Of a stretch of DNA of 64,000 bases, positions 26,141 through 33,976 are shown one piece after another. Each line of letters starts with the position of its first letter. Positions within the stretch are counted from its first letter, which is position 1. This DNA comes from an uncultured Oscillospiraceae bacterium (lineage in GTDB: Bacteria; Bacillota; Clostridia; Oscillospirales; Oscillospiraceae). Where the stretch lies: positions 1 to 64,000 of the forward strand of contig CALWVZ010000004.1 in NCBI GenBank assembly GCA_944385125.1. Direction: 5' to 3'. The position numbers were made by a program, and so were the translations under genes. The notes beneath the pieces were generated by a model. The model worked only from the letters and a program-made list of their open reading frames with translations, had not been told where the DNA came from and searched no databases.

Positions 26141-28359
26141 GTCTCTATCACCGAATACCATTTCTCCGCCACCTTCTCCCGGGAGAACTCTCCCGCATGG
26201 AGCAGGGCCCGGCGGCCCATCTCTCTCAGAAGCTCAGGCTTGGCCATCATTTCCAGCAGTCTCTCTTCATAGGCGGCCTCGTCTCCCTCCGGCGCAAGGA
26301 AGCCGTCCTCCCCCTGGTGGACTATAAAGCCGGGGCCAACTCTCACGTCGTAGGCCAGGATGGGCAGGGCGCAGCTCTGGGCCTCCAGCAGCACGAAGGG
26401 GAAGCCCTCTGAGCTGGAGGCCATGGCAAAGATGGAAGCCTTGCACATCTCCTCTTCCACCTGTTCCCCGTTTTTTCTTCCGGCAAGAAGGATGTAGTCT
26501 TCCGCCCCAAGCTCCTTTATCTGGGCAGCCAGGGCGGCGGCGTCCTCCCCGTCCCCCAGTATCTTCAGCTTCCAGTCCGGGGCCTGGGGATGAATACGGG
26601 CAAACTGCTTTATCAGCAGGTCAAAGCGCTTGACCTTGGTGAGCCGCCCGGCGGCCAGTACGGTTTTCTCTCTCTCCCTCAGCTCCGGGCGCTCAGGATA
26701 ACGGACCAGGAAGTTGGGGATATACACCAGTCTGGTATGGCTGTTTTTCCCCGCCATCATCTCCTCCGCCTCCTGCACCAGCTGAGGAGTCAGCAGGGCC
26801 ATAATGTCTATGCCCCCGTAAGCCTTTTCAAAGCCCCGCACATATTTTCTTTCAAAGCGGTGGTCGTGGTGCAGCTGGCCTATCTTCAGTACCTGGCGGC
26901 TTCCGTAGCGGGACAAAAGCAGATTGTGCTCGTGGCGGGTGGTGATTATTACTCCGCTGTCTATATTTTTGATGACCCGGGCCACGGAGCGCCGCTTGCC
27001 TATAAGTATCTTCACGCTCCTGATGCTCTCTTTTATGAAGCGACGCAGCCTCAGCTCCCGCAGCGCCGCTTTCCACTGCTCTCTGTTGGGGGTGTCCCCC
27101 AGCAGGTAGAGGATACGCACCCCCTCCGCAACCGGGAAGGCCGGGGAGTCCGGCATATCGTAGACGCTGAAAAGATTCACCTCATAGCGCCGGGCAAAGA
27201 TATTTGCCATGCTGACGATGGCCTTTTCCACCCCTCCCATCCCCAGGTGCAGGGCAATGATGTTTACAGTTTTTCTCTTCTCTTCCGGCCCGTCCCGGAA
27301 ATCCTCCTCTGCCAGGGCCTTGATGCTCTCAATTATCTCTGTGTTGTACCGGCGCAGGTCGTCTCTCTGTTTAGGCTCTTTTTTGGCGTGCACCACTGCA
27401 TCCAGTATATCTTCCCTGCCAACCAGGCCCCTGCTGTATCTCTCCAGGTTCTTGGTGCAGTACAGGGGCAGGCCCAGGGCCTTGGCCTCCATGATGTTCA
27501 GGGGCTGGCCCTCATAGCGGGAGGTGGAAACGAAAGCATCCATCCTGTCCATGTATTTAAAAGGGTTGGTCTGCTGGCCCAGGAAGGTGACCTTGTCCGT
27601 GAGGCCCAGGCTGTCCCTCTGATATTCCAGGGCAAAGCGCTTGTCTCCGTCCCCGATGATGTACAGGTGCAGGTCGTCCCTGTATCTGGCCGCCTTGGCG
27701 AAGAGGTCCAGCATAAGGTCGTAGCCCTTCTGGTGGCAGAGCCTGCCCAGAGCCACAAAGTTCAGCTTGTCAGGATCCGGGGCAAAGTCAAAGTCCTCTC
27801 CCGCCTTCTGGTATATCTCCCCGGTGTCTATGGTGTTCTGGATGACGGTAAACTTCTCCGCATCGTAAATGCCGCTGCTGACCATGAAGGGCTCTATGAC
27901 CCCTTGGGAGACTCCCACGAACTTGTCGTAGTATTTGAACTTGTCCTTGAAATTGAACCAGAGCACCCGGTACTTCCACTCGTTTTCCAGCTTCACGCTG
28001 ACATTGTTGTGTATCCACATTACCCGGCGCTTGGCGGGAACGGTGAGGGCCCCCAGGGCGCAGGAGAACTGGTAGGAGTTAAAGTCAATGGCCAGGTCGT
28101 ACTCCGGGCAGTCCCCAAAGTCCAGGCTCACCATGTTCCTGGCGATATCGAAAGGTATAAAGGAGCAGAGGCGGGGCAAATGCTTGAGATACTTTATGTT
28201 CAGCTGGGCTGGGAATTCCGGCTTCCAGAAAGACTTTTTCTCCGAAAGGTAGAGGTCCACCTGATAGTTCTCATAGTCGAAGTTACGCAGGAGGTTCACC
28301 AGAGATTTCTGTATCCCCCCCACGTCCAAATTATCCTGAAAGAAGGCTATCCTCTTCAT
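26137..28359 (-). CDS. Tandem GT4 glycosyltransferase (two domains in one chain)
   Basis: 740 residues, about twice a normal GT4. Residues 1-350 are one GT-B unit (FFQDNLDVGGIQKSLVNLL at the N-terminus; FVALGRLCHQKGYDLMLDLF; STSRYEGQPLNIMEAKALGLP). Residues about 365-740 are a second unit (IIALHLGMGGVEKAIVSMANIF; LAAGRLTKVKRFDLLI; ASSSEGFPFVLLEAQSCALPIL). Each keeps the E-x7-E-like donor-binding motif, so both may be active. A two-step sugar addition by one polypeptide is an inference. It is first of the minus-strand operon with its own promoter. Confidence 0.9.
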   Translation of the reverse strand: MKRIAFFQDNLDVGGIQKSLVNLLRNFDYENYQVDLYLSEKKSFWKPEFPAQLNIKYLKHLPRLCSFIPFDIARNMVSLDFGDCPEYDLAIDFNSYQFSCALGALTVPAKRRVMWIHNNVSVKLENEWKYRVLWFNFKDKFKYYDKFVGVSQGVIEPFMVSSGIYDAEKFTVIQNTIDTGEIYQKAGEDFDFAPDPDKLNFVALGRLCHQKGYDLMLDLFAKAARYRDDLHLYIIGDGDKRFALEYQRDSLGLTDKVTFLGQQTNPFKYMDRMDAFVSTSRYEGQPLNIMEAKALGLPLYCTKNLERYSRGLVGREDILDAVVHAKKEPKQRDDLRRYNTEIIESIKALAEEDFRDGPEEKRKTVNIIALHLGMGGVEKAIVSMANIFARRYEVNLFSVYDMPDSPAFPVAEGVRILYLLGDTPNREQWKAALRELRLRRFIKESIRSVKILIGKRRSVARVIKNIDSGVIITTRHEHNLLLSRYGSRQVLKIGQLHHDHRFERKYVRGFEKAYGGIDIMALLTPQLVQEAEEMMAGKNSHTRLVYIPNFLVRYPERPELREREKTVLAAGRLTKVKRFDLLIKQFARIHPQAPDWKLKILGDGEDAAALAAQIKELGAEDYILLAGRKNGEQVEEEMCKASIFAMASSSEGFPFVLLEAQSCALPILAYDVRVGPGFIVHQGEDGFLAPEGDEAAYEERLLEMMAKPELLREMGRRALLHAGEFSREKVAEKWYSVIET

Positions 28360-28394
28360 TGAGACGTCCTCACGAAAACATGTTATGACAGTTT

Positions 28395-28423
28395 ATTTTA
28401 ACTCAAAATCTCCCGTATGTAAA
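28395..28423 (-). promoter_or_regulatory. Promoter of the tandem GT4 operon
   Basis: Minus-strand -10 TAAAAT (28395-28400) and -35 TTTACA (28418-28423) with a 17-base spacer. Confidence 0.6.
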
Positions 28424-28453
28424 GTTTAAGCTGTCTCTTTATGGCCCCGCCTT

Positions 28454-28494
28454 AGCAAAATCTCCCGGAACGTACTGTTCCGGGAGATTTTGCT
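28454..28494 (-). terminator. Terminator of the folate/corrinoid operon
   Basis: A perfect 18-bp stem (28454-28471 with 28477-28494) and a 5-base loop. It begins at the stop codon of the last gene and ends in TTTTGCT on the minus strand. Confidence 0.85.
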
Positions 28495-29048
28495 TATGTC
28501 CTTTTTCTTCTGTATACCCGTTCTTCCGTGACCACGGCGTCCATAACTATGTCCCAACTCCGCTCCTCAAGCTTTTCCACTCTCTGGAACTCATAGGCCA
28601 CGGCAATAAATTTTGCCCCGGTACACTTGGTGAGGAAGCGGTCGTAATATCCTCCTCCCATACCCAGGCGCCGGCAGTCCCCATCAAAGGCGGTGCAGGG
28701 GCAGAGGACCAAGTCTATCTCCTCCGGGGAAACTTCCCGGGAGAGCTCTCTTACCGGCTCAGGTATGCCGAAAGCTCCTTTTCTCCAAGCTCCTTCGCCT
28801 TCCGGCAGTAAAGCGCACATCTCCCCCGGGCCGGTACAAAGGGGGTACAGAAATTTCTTGCCGCAAAGCAGCTCCAGCTTTACCTCGCCGCAGACTGCCC
28901 TGTATATCATGACCTTCTCTGCCTGCCTGTATTCCGGCAGCTCCCGGATCACGGCTGTAATGCGTCGGGAAAGTTCTTCCACCGTCCCGGGATCCAGAGC
29001 TGTCCTGGCGCTGCGCATCTCCCGGCGGATCAAAGCTGCATCCCTCAT
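28494..29048 (-). CDS. 5-formyltetrahydrofolate cyclo-ligase
   Basis: 184 residues from the ATG at 29048, the family's usual size. It converts 5-formyl-THF to 5,10-methenyl-THF with ATP, rescuing a folate storage form. Motifs are IRREMRSARTAL, the PLCTGPGEM region and LCPCTAFDGDCRRLGMGGGYYDRFL, the most diagnostic block. The start overlaps the folD stop (ATGA). The reading frame stays open far upstream, but that part is the shadow of folD. It ends the operon. Confidence 0.93.
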   Translation of the reverse strand: MRDAALIRREMRSARTALDPGTVEELSRRITAVIRELPEYRQAEKVMIYRAVCGEVKLELLCGKKFLYPLCTGPGEMCALLPEGEGAWRKGAFGIPEPVRELSREVSPEEIDLVLCPCTAFDGDCRRLGMGGGYYDRFLTKCTGAKFIAVAYEFQRVEKLEERSWDIVMDAVVTEERVYRRKRT

Positions 29049-29926
29049 TCCAGGCTCCTCTCCGCCGCTGCGACCACATGCTTCATCAGTACGGCTGAGG
29101 TGACCCGTCCCAGGCCTCCCGGCACCGGGCTTATGGCCTCCACGGTCTTTTCCACTTCCCGGAACACTGCATCCCCCACAAAGCCTCCCAGGCTCCCGTC
29201 GGCATTTTTCAACTCCGGCAGGTAATTCATGGACACATCCAGTACAGTCTGACCGGGGCGAACCATCTCTCCCGTAACAAGACCCGGTTTTCCGGCGGCG
29301 CAGATTATGATGTCCGCCTGCCGGCAGATGTCCCCCAGGTCTTCCGTGCGGCTGTGGCAGAGGGTGACAGTGGCGTCTCTGGCCGTAAGCAGCATGGCCA
29401 GGGGCTTGCCCACTACCAGACTGCGGCCTATCACAGCGGCTCTCTTTCCCCGGCAATCCACGCCGTAGAAGTCCAGCATTTCCAGGCAGGCCTGGGCGGT
29501 ACAAGGCGGGAAGCCCGCCCCTTCCCCGGTATATACTGCGGCTGCAGAGGCGGCGGTGCAGCCGTCCACGTCCTTTTCCGGGGCGAGGGCGTTGCATATC
29601 TCCCTTCGGTCCGGGCCAAGCCCTTCCGGCAAGGGCCGGAAAATAAGGCAGCCGTGCAGCTTTTCATCGCCGCTGAGTTCTCTCAGCAGTTTCTTCATCT
29701 CTTCCGGTGAGCTGTCCTCCGGCAGCTGCCGGACTTCCGTTTCCACTGAGCTGCGGGCAGCCTGGCGCAGTATGCTCTTTTCATAGGCGATGTCGTCCTC
29801 CCGCTCACCGCAGCGGACCAGGACCAGCTTCGGCTCCGTGCCCTGTTCTCTGAGAGCTGCGCAGCGCCGGGACACATCCGCCTCCAGAGCGGCGGCCACC
29901 TCTCTGCCCAATAAATGCTTTGCCAT
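29045..29926 (-). CDS. folD: Methylene-THF dehydrogenase FolD
   Basis: 293 residues from MAKHLLGREV, with GAGGAGG just upstream. The N-terminal catalytic domain and the NAD(P) domain (IGRSLVVGKPLAMLL, PVPGGLGRVT) are clear. The catalytic block reads Y-E-K-S-I-L-R, with Lys two residues after Tyr instead of the four of the classic YxxxK motif. That Lys is needed for cyclohydrolase activity in studied FolD proteins, so this one may be mainly a dehydrogenase (inference). The adjacent FchA-like gene could supply the cyclohydrolase step. Confidence 0.93.
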   Translation of the reverse strand: MAKHLLGREVAAALEADVSRRCAALREQGTEPKLVLVRCGEREDDIAYEKSILRQAARSSVETEVRQLPEDSSPEEMKKLLRELSGDEKLHGCLIFRPLPEGLGPDRREICNALAPEKDVDGCTAASAAAVYTGEGAGFPPCTAQACLEMLDFYGVDCRGKRAAVIGRSLVVGKPLAMLLTARDATVTLCHSRTEDLGDICRQADIIICAAGKPGLVTGEMVRPGQTVLDVSMNYLPELKNADGSLGGFVGDAVFREVEKTVEAISPVPGGLGRVTSAVLMKHVVAAAERSLE

Positions 29927-29927
29927 T

Positions 29928-30557
29928 TTACCTCCTCTGCTCCAGAAGAGCAGACCTGACTTTTCCGTATATCTCTCCGCACAGACGCTCGCTGCTGCTC
30001 TGCATCTCAAGGCAGGCGGAGTTCAGCTTTTCCGCCCGCTCTCTATCCCTCAGGCTCTTTGTATTGATATATACGTTCAGCGCAGCGGAATCCACGGCGG
30101 CCTTTATCAATGCGGCGGCGCAGCCAGCGTCGGACACGGCCATAACAGAGCCCTTTTCCGCCATAAGCGCCGTAAGCTCCAGGGCCCGGCAGGCCAGCTC
30201 CATTATCTTTTTTGGTGCGGCGCAGGCAGCTATAGTTGCCTCCTCCAGCCTCTCCTCCCGGCCCGGTTCATCTTTTGGCAGCCTGTAGACCTGGCTGAGA
30301 GGGATAAAACCCTCTGCATCCTCCATCACTGCGTCCAGCAGCTTTTCCCGCATGGCGTCCAGCTCCGCCGCCGCCGTCTTCATCTCCTCTTCTACGGCGG
30401 CATAATGTTTCTTTCCCACTGTCAAGGCGGCCACCATTTCCCCCAGGGCCGCTCCCAGGGCGCCGGCCAGAGCCGAAGCTCCGCCCCCGCCCGGAGCCGG
30501 GCTGTCTGAAGCCAGGAGCCGGGCGAATTCCCGGCAGCTTTCCTTTGTATAGTCCAT
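29928..30557 (-). CDS. Cyclodeaminase/cyclohydrolase family protein (FchA-like)
   Basis: 209 residues, all-helical FTCD_C fold. The signature FARLLASDSPAPGGGGASALAGALGAALGEMVAALTVG is at residues 10-50. Family members are either methenyl-THF cyclohydrolase (FchA of acetogens) or formimino-THF cyclodeaminase. The absence of histidine-degradation genes and the position next to folD favour cyclohydrolase. It lies 12 bases after the homocysteine methyltransferase and 1 base before folD. Confidence 0.9.
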   Translation of the reverse strand: MDYTKESCREFARLLASDSPAPGGGGASALAGALGAALGEMVAALTVGKKHYAAVEEEMKTAAAELDAMREKLLDAVMEDAEGFIPLSQVYRLPKDEPGREERLEEATIAACAAPKKIMELACRALELTALMAEKGSVMAVSDAGCAAALIKAAVDSAALNVYINTKSLRDRERAEKLNSACLEMQSSSERLCGEIYGKVRSALLEQRR

Positions 30558-30569
30558 ATTTGCTCCCTT

Positions 30570-31781
30570 TCAGATTATCAGTCCGTACTTGCTGCATAGG
30601 GGCAGCAGCTCCACTTCCCTAATTTTTCCCTCGTACAGGGCCCGCCCCTGATAGAGCCGCAGCGCCTGCTCAAGGAGCCCGGCATCATCGCAGCAGAGGC
30701 AGAGGGGCTTTGATATCATGAACTGGCAATCGGCAAAGGCGGATAGCTCTTCCTCCGTCTTTATGGCTATTGCCACCATGTCCCCCTCCTGCTCCTCCAT
30801 AAGCTTTTCCTCCAGCTCATCGTCGCAGCTGAGTATCCTCCCGTACTCCGCAGAGGGTTCCAGGAAGAACACCTCCTTCTCCGTGGCGCAGGGGAGCTTG
30901 TCAGCGTGCATTGGCGCCGGCGGAAGCATCTCCAGCTCTGCGCTGCCCCTGGCCAGAGCCTCCACGTGCCCCGCCTCGGTGCCGCAGCAGCCGCCGAAGA
31001 TGCAGACCCCCGCCCGGGCCATTCCGGGAATACAGGCGGAAAACTCCTCCGGCGGGCAGTTATATACCGTCTCTCCCTCCACCGTCTCCGGCATGCCCGC
31101 ATTGGGCTTTGCCAGCAGGGGTATACGGGCTATCTCCCGCAGTCTTTCCAGCTGCACCAGCATCTCCTCCGGCCCCACGGAACAGTTGAGGCCGAAGGCG
31201 TCGGCCCCCATGCCCTGCATTATCTGCAAGGCCGCCCTCACGTCGCTGCCGGTGAGGGTGCGGCCTTTCTCGTCGCAGGTGAAGGACACGAACACCGGCT
31301 TTTCGCTGACGCTCTTCACCGCCAGCAGGGCGGCCCTGGCCTCCGCCACCGTCATCATCGTCTCTATCACATAGAGGTCCACCCCGGCATTTTTCAGAGC
31401 CGCTGCCTGCTCGGTGTATATCTCCACCAGCTCCTCAAAGGAGGCCGTGCCAAGAGGATAGAGCAGCAGGCCCGTTGGGGCCAGGTCCCCGGCCACCCAG
31501 GCTCTGTCCCCCGCCGCCTTGCGGCTGAGCTTCACCAGGGCCCGGTTATACTCTTCCACCTTGCCGAAGATCCCGTGCTGCTCCAGTTTCACCCGATTGG
31601 CCCCAAAGGTGGGGGCGTAGATGACCCGGCTGCCCGAATCCACATAGCTGCGCTGTATCTCCAGTATGGCCTGGGGATGCTTCAGCGTCCAGCTCTCGGC
31701 GCACTCCTCACCGGCATAGCCCCGCTTCTGCAGCTGGGTGCCGGTGGCTCCGTCCAATATAAGGGGAAAGCTCAGTTCCAT
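30570..31781 (-). CDS. Cobalamin-type homocysteine S-methyltransferase module with vestigial tail
   Basis: 403 residues. Residues 1-295 are the homocysteine-binding barrel of MetH: ILDGATGTQLQKRGY at the N-terminus, and zinc-ligand Cys in GLNCSVGPEEM and IFGGCCGTEAGH. Residues about 300-403 do not belong to that barrel; the last 50 (PLCLCCDDAGLLEQALRLYQGRALYEG ... LLPLCSKYGLII) look like the first part of a MetH pterin-binding domain cut short. No B12 domain is attached. It overlaps the activator gene by 10 bases. It likely makes methionine using a separate methyl-corrinoid protein. Confidence 0.85.
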   Translation of the reverse strand: MELSFPLILDGATGTQLQKRGYAGEECAESWTLKHPQAILEIQRSYVDSGSRVIYAPTFGANRVKLEQHGIFGKVEEYNRALVKLSRKAAGDRAWVAGDLAPTGLLLYPLGTASFEELVEIYTEQAAALKNAGVDLYVIETMMTVAEARAALLAVKSVSEKPVFVSFTCDEKGRTLTGSDVRAALQIMQGMGADAFGLNCSVGPEEMLVQLERLREIARIPLLAKPNAGMPETVEGETVYNCPPEEFSACIPGMARAGVCIFGGCCGTEAGHVEALARGSAELEMLPPAPMHADKLPCATEKEVFFLEPSAEYGRILSCDDELEEKLMEEQEGDMVAIAIKTEEELSAFADCQFMISKPLCLCCDDAGLLEQALRLYQGRALYEGKIREVELLPLCSKYGLII

Positions 31782-33322
31782 TCCAGTTCATCCTCCTTGC
31801 CAAATGTCATATGTCCAGGGAAAGCCCGGTTGAAGCGGGCGTCCCCGGAAAGCTCGATATATCTGCACCTTTCCCGTATCCTGTATAGCTCCTCCCGGCT
31901 GTCCATATCCAGCAGGGCCATAGCCGCCCCGCCAAGGGCGCTGTTGCCCAGGATCTCCGCCCTTTCCGCCAGCTCCTCCGGCAGCATGCCGATAGCTCCT
32001 GCGGCTCTGGCATCCAGGTGGGAGCCGAATCCCCCTGCTATATACACCCCGCCTATATCTCCGGCGCTTACCTTCATCTCCTCCATGAGCACTTCGATCC
32101 CGGCAGCCACGGCGGCCTTGGCCAGCTGCAGCTGTCTCACATCCCCGGCGCTGAGGCAGACTTTTTCGCTTAGGTGAAAGCAGCCGTTGCCCTTCTCATC
32201 TTCCCCGAGCCAGGGTCGGAGCTCTTCCGGCGCCTCCTCCGGGGGCAGCAGCCAGCCTCCCTCATCCACGGCCTCCAGCTCCAGCAGCAGGGCCAAAAGG
32301 CTGATGAGCCCGCTGCCGCAGAGCCCCTTGGGCTCCCCGCCGCCAATGGTCTCCGTTTCAAAGCCTTTTTCCAGCCACTTTACCGCCGTCACCGCCCCGG
32401 GCATACTGGCCATTCCACAGCTGATACCGGCCCCTTCAAAGGCCGGGCCGGAGGCCACGGCGCAGCAAGCAAAACCCTCTCTGCCACCCAAGGCCATCTC
32501 ACCGTTGGTGCCTATGTCCAGAAAAAGGTTCAGCCCTTCCCGGTGAAAAAGGCCGGAGGAGAGCAGGCCCGCAGTTATATCCCCGCCCACATAGGCCGCT
32601 GCGCAGGGGGCAGCTAAGGCCCTTACATCTTTTATGTAAACCGGCTCTCTCTCCGTGAACAGGCTCGCCGGCCTGAAAGGAGCCACCGCCATTCCCGCCG
32701 GGGACAGGCCCATGAATATATGCTCCATAATCGTATTTCCCACCACAAGAAGCTCCTCAAGACTCTCGCCTTGTCTCCCCGAGTTGAACATGAGCTCTCG
32801 GATAAGTTCAAAAACCTGGCTCTGTATACCCTCTTTCAGCAGCTCCAGACCGTCCTCATGCTCCATTACATACTGGCAGCGGCTGATAACGTCGGCCCCG
32901 AAAGAGCTCTGGCTGTTCCAGGCGCCAAGGCTGCCCAGCTCCATGCCCCGCTCCAAGTCGAATAACTTCACTGCCAGGGTGGTAGTTCCTATATCCACGG
33001 CGGCTCCCAGCCCGGTGCGGCCGCTTTCATGCCCGTATTCACGAGTTATGTCAACTGATTTGTTCTCCCTGCAGATCACTCCGTCTCCCTGCTCCGGCAG
33101 GTACAGGCTGATATCCCCGTCTATCCTGTACCGGCAGGCCAGAACGCTTTCCCGGCCTCTGCCGCCGTCTATCTCCACCCGGCATTTGCCGCATTTCCCG
33201 TTTCCGCCGCAGGGCGCATACAGCTCCAGGCCCCCACGGCGCAGCGCTTCCAGAAGGCTCTCTCCCTTTTCCCCTGTAATTTCAAAGCATTCAGCCCCTC
33301 GTTGGGTCAAAATCCTTGACAT
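31772..33322 (-). CDS. Corrinoid-activating ASKHA protein with [2Fe-2S] domain (RACo-like)
   Basis: 516 residues. The N-terminal plant-type ferredoxin domain has cysteines in APCGGNGKCGKCRV and LACRYR, the [2Fe-2S] pattern. Residues about 100-500 are the ASKHA domain (DUF4445): VDIGTTTLAVKLFDLERG, NSQSSFGADVISR and FLDIGTNGEMALG. Such proteins (RACo/RamA class by fold) use ATP to reduce Co(II) corrinoids back to Co(I). Its operon and the divergent B12 protein supply the likely partner. It starts the minus-strand methyl-transfer operon. Confidence 0.9.
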   Translation of the reverse strand: MSRILTQRGAECFEITGEKGESLLEALRRGGLELYAPCGGNGKCGKCRVEIDGGRGRESVLACRYRIDGDISLYLPEQGDGVICRENKSVDITREYGHESGRTGLGAAVDIGTTTLAVKLFDLERGMELGSLGAWNSQSSFGADVISRCQYVMEHEDGLELLKEGIQSQVFELIRELMFNSGRQGESLEELLVVGNTIMEHIFMGLSPAGMAVAPFRPASLFTEREPVYIKDVRALAAPCAAAYVGGDITAGLLSSGLFHREGLNLFLDIGTNGEMALGGREGFACCAVASGPAFEGAGISCGMASMPGAVTAVKWLEKGFETETIGGGEPKGLCGSGLISLLALLLELEAVDEGGWLLPPEEAPEELRPWLGEDEKGNGCFHLSEKVCLSAGDVRQLQLAKAAVAAGIEVLMEEMKVSAGDIGGVYIAGGFGSHLDARAAGAIGMLPEELAERAEILGNSALGGAAMALLDMDSREELYRIRERCRYIELSGDARFNRAFPGHMTFGKEDELEWN

Positions 33323-33348
33323 AGTTTTGTCCTTTTCCTATAATAATT

Positions 33349-33393
33349 TTAAGTACCTTAAGTATGATATACAGCTTGCAGGCTATTTGTCAA
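33349..33393 (-). promoter_or_regulatory. Divergent promoter region with operator-like inverted repeat
   Basis: On the minus strand -35 TTGACA (33388-33393) and -10 TATCAT (33364-33369) are 18 bases apart. Just downstream, at the expected transcription start, lies a perfect inverted repeat TTAAG-TAC-CTTAA (33349-33361). It sits between the two halves of the corrinoid cluster and could regulate both. Confidence 0.55.
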
Positions 33394-33418
33394 GCGGCTT
33401 TGAGAAAGGAGGGAGCCC

Positions 33419-33976
33419 ATGCCGGATATATTCCAGCTGGCAGAGGAAAACGGCTTTGAGCACATTGCCCCTCTTTGCATGGAGGCTCTCAGGCCTCTGC
33501 CGGAGGTACGGAAGATGTGCGCTTCCGGCCGTTGTCACAAATATGACCGCTGCTGGAGCTGCCCTCCCGCCTGCGGCAGCCTGGAGGAGACCGGCCGGCG
33601 CATGGGCCGCTACCGCCGGGGTATTCTGGTCCAGACTGTTGGAAAACTTGAAGATGAATTCGACAGCCGTGGCATGGCTCTGGCTCAAGCCAGGCACAAG
33701 GCGGCCTTTTCAAATCTGGCCCGGCAGGCAAGGTACCTGGAGCCGGATTGTCTGCCCCTAAGCGCCGGGGCCTGCACCATCTGCCATAAGTGTACCTGGC
33801 CGGACAGGCCCTGCCGTTTCCCTCATAAGCGTCTGTCCTCCATGGAAGCCTTCGGCCTGCTGGTGAGCGAGGTTTGTATAAGCTCGGGCCTGGAATACAA
33901 TTATGGGCCGAATACCATAAGTTTCACCTCATGTATACTGTTTGAAAGGGAGCGAGAGCAAAATGCAGAGCCCTAA
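33419..33976 (+). CDS. DUF2284 predicted metal-binding protein
   Basis: 185 residues with many cysteines: MCASGRCHKYDRCWSCPPACGSLEE (residues about 36-60), CTICHKCTWPDRPCRFPHKRLSSMEAFG and a late C-terminal Cys in FTSCILF. This is the DUF2284 pattern, thought to bind an Fe-S cluster or zinc; the function is not established. DUF2284 genes often occur with corrinoid methyltransferases, as here. AAAGGAGGG precedes the ATG. The stop overlaps the start of the following gene by 14 bases, implying coupled translation. Confidence 0.88.
   Translation: MPDIFQLAEENGFEHIAPLCMEALRPLPEVRKMCASGRCHKYDRCWSCPPACGSLEETGRRMGRYRRGILVQTVGKLEDEFDSRGMALAQARHKAAFSNLARQARYLEPDCLPLSAGACTICHKCTWPDRPCRFPHKRLSSMEAFGLLVSEVCISSGLEYNYGPNTISFTSCILFEREREQNAEP

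Noticed and set aside
26590..28362. 590-codon plus-strand open frame opposite the tandem GT4 gene
   Set aside because: Shadow of a well-supported coding sequence; no start signal or domain.
29049..29597. N-terminal extension of the formyl-THF cyclo-ligase open frame
   Set aside because: The extra residues are the folD gene read in another frame; the true ATG overlaps the folD stop and gives the normal family length.
29928..30557. Formiminotransferase-cyclodeaminase of histidine degradation
   Set aside because: No hut genes are near, and the folD neighbourhood favours a cyclohydrolase role; the family call itself is kept.
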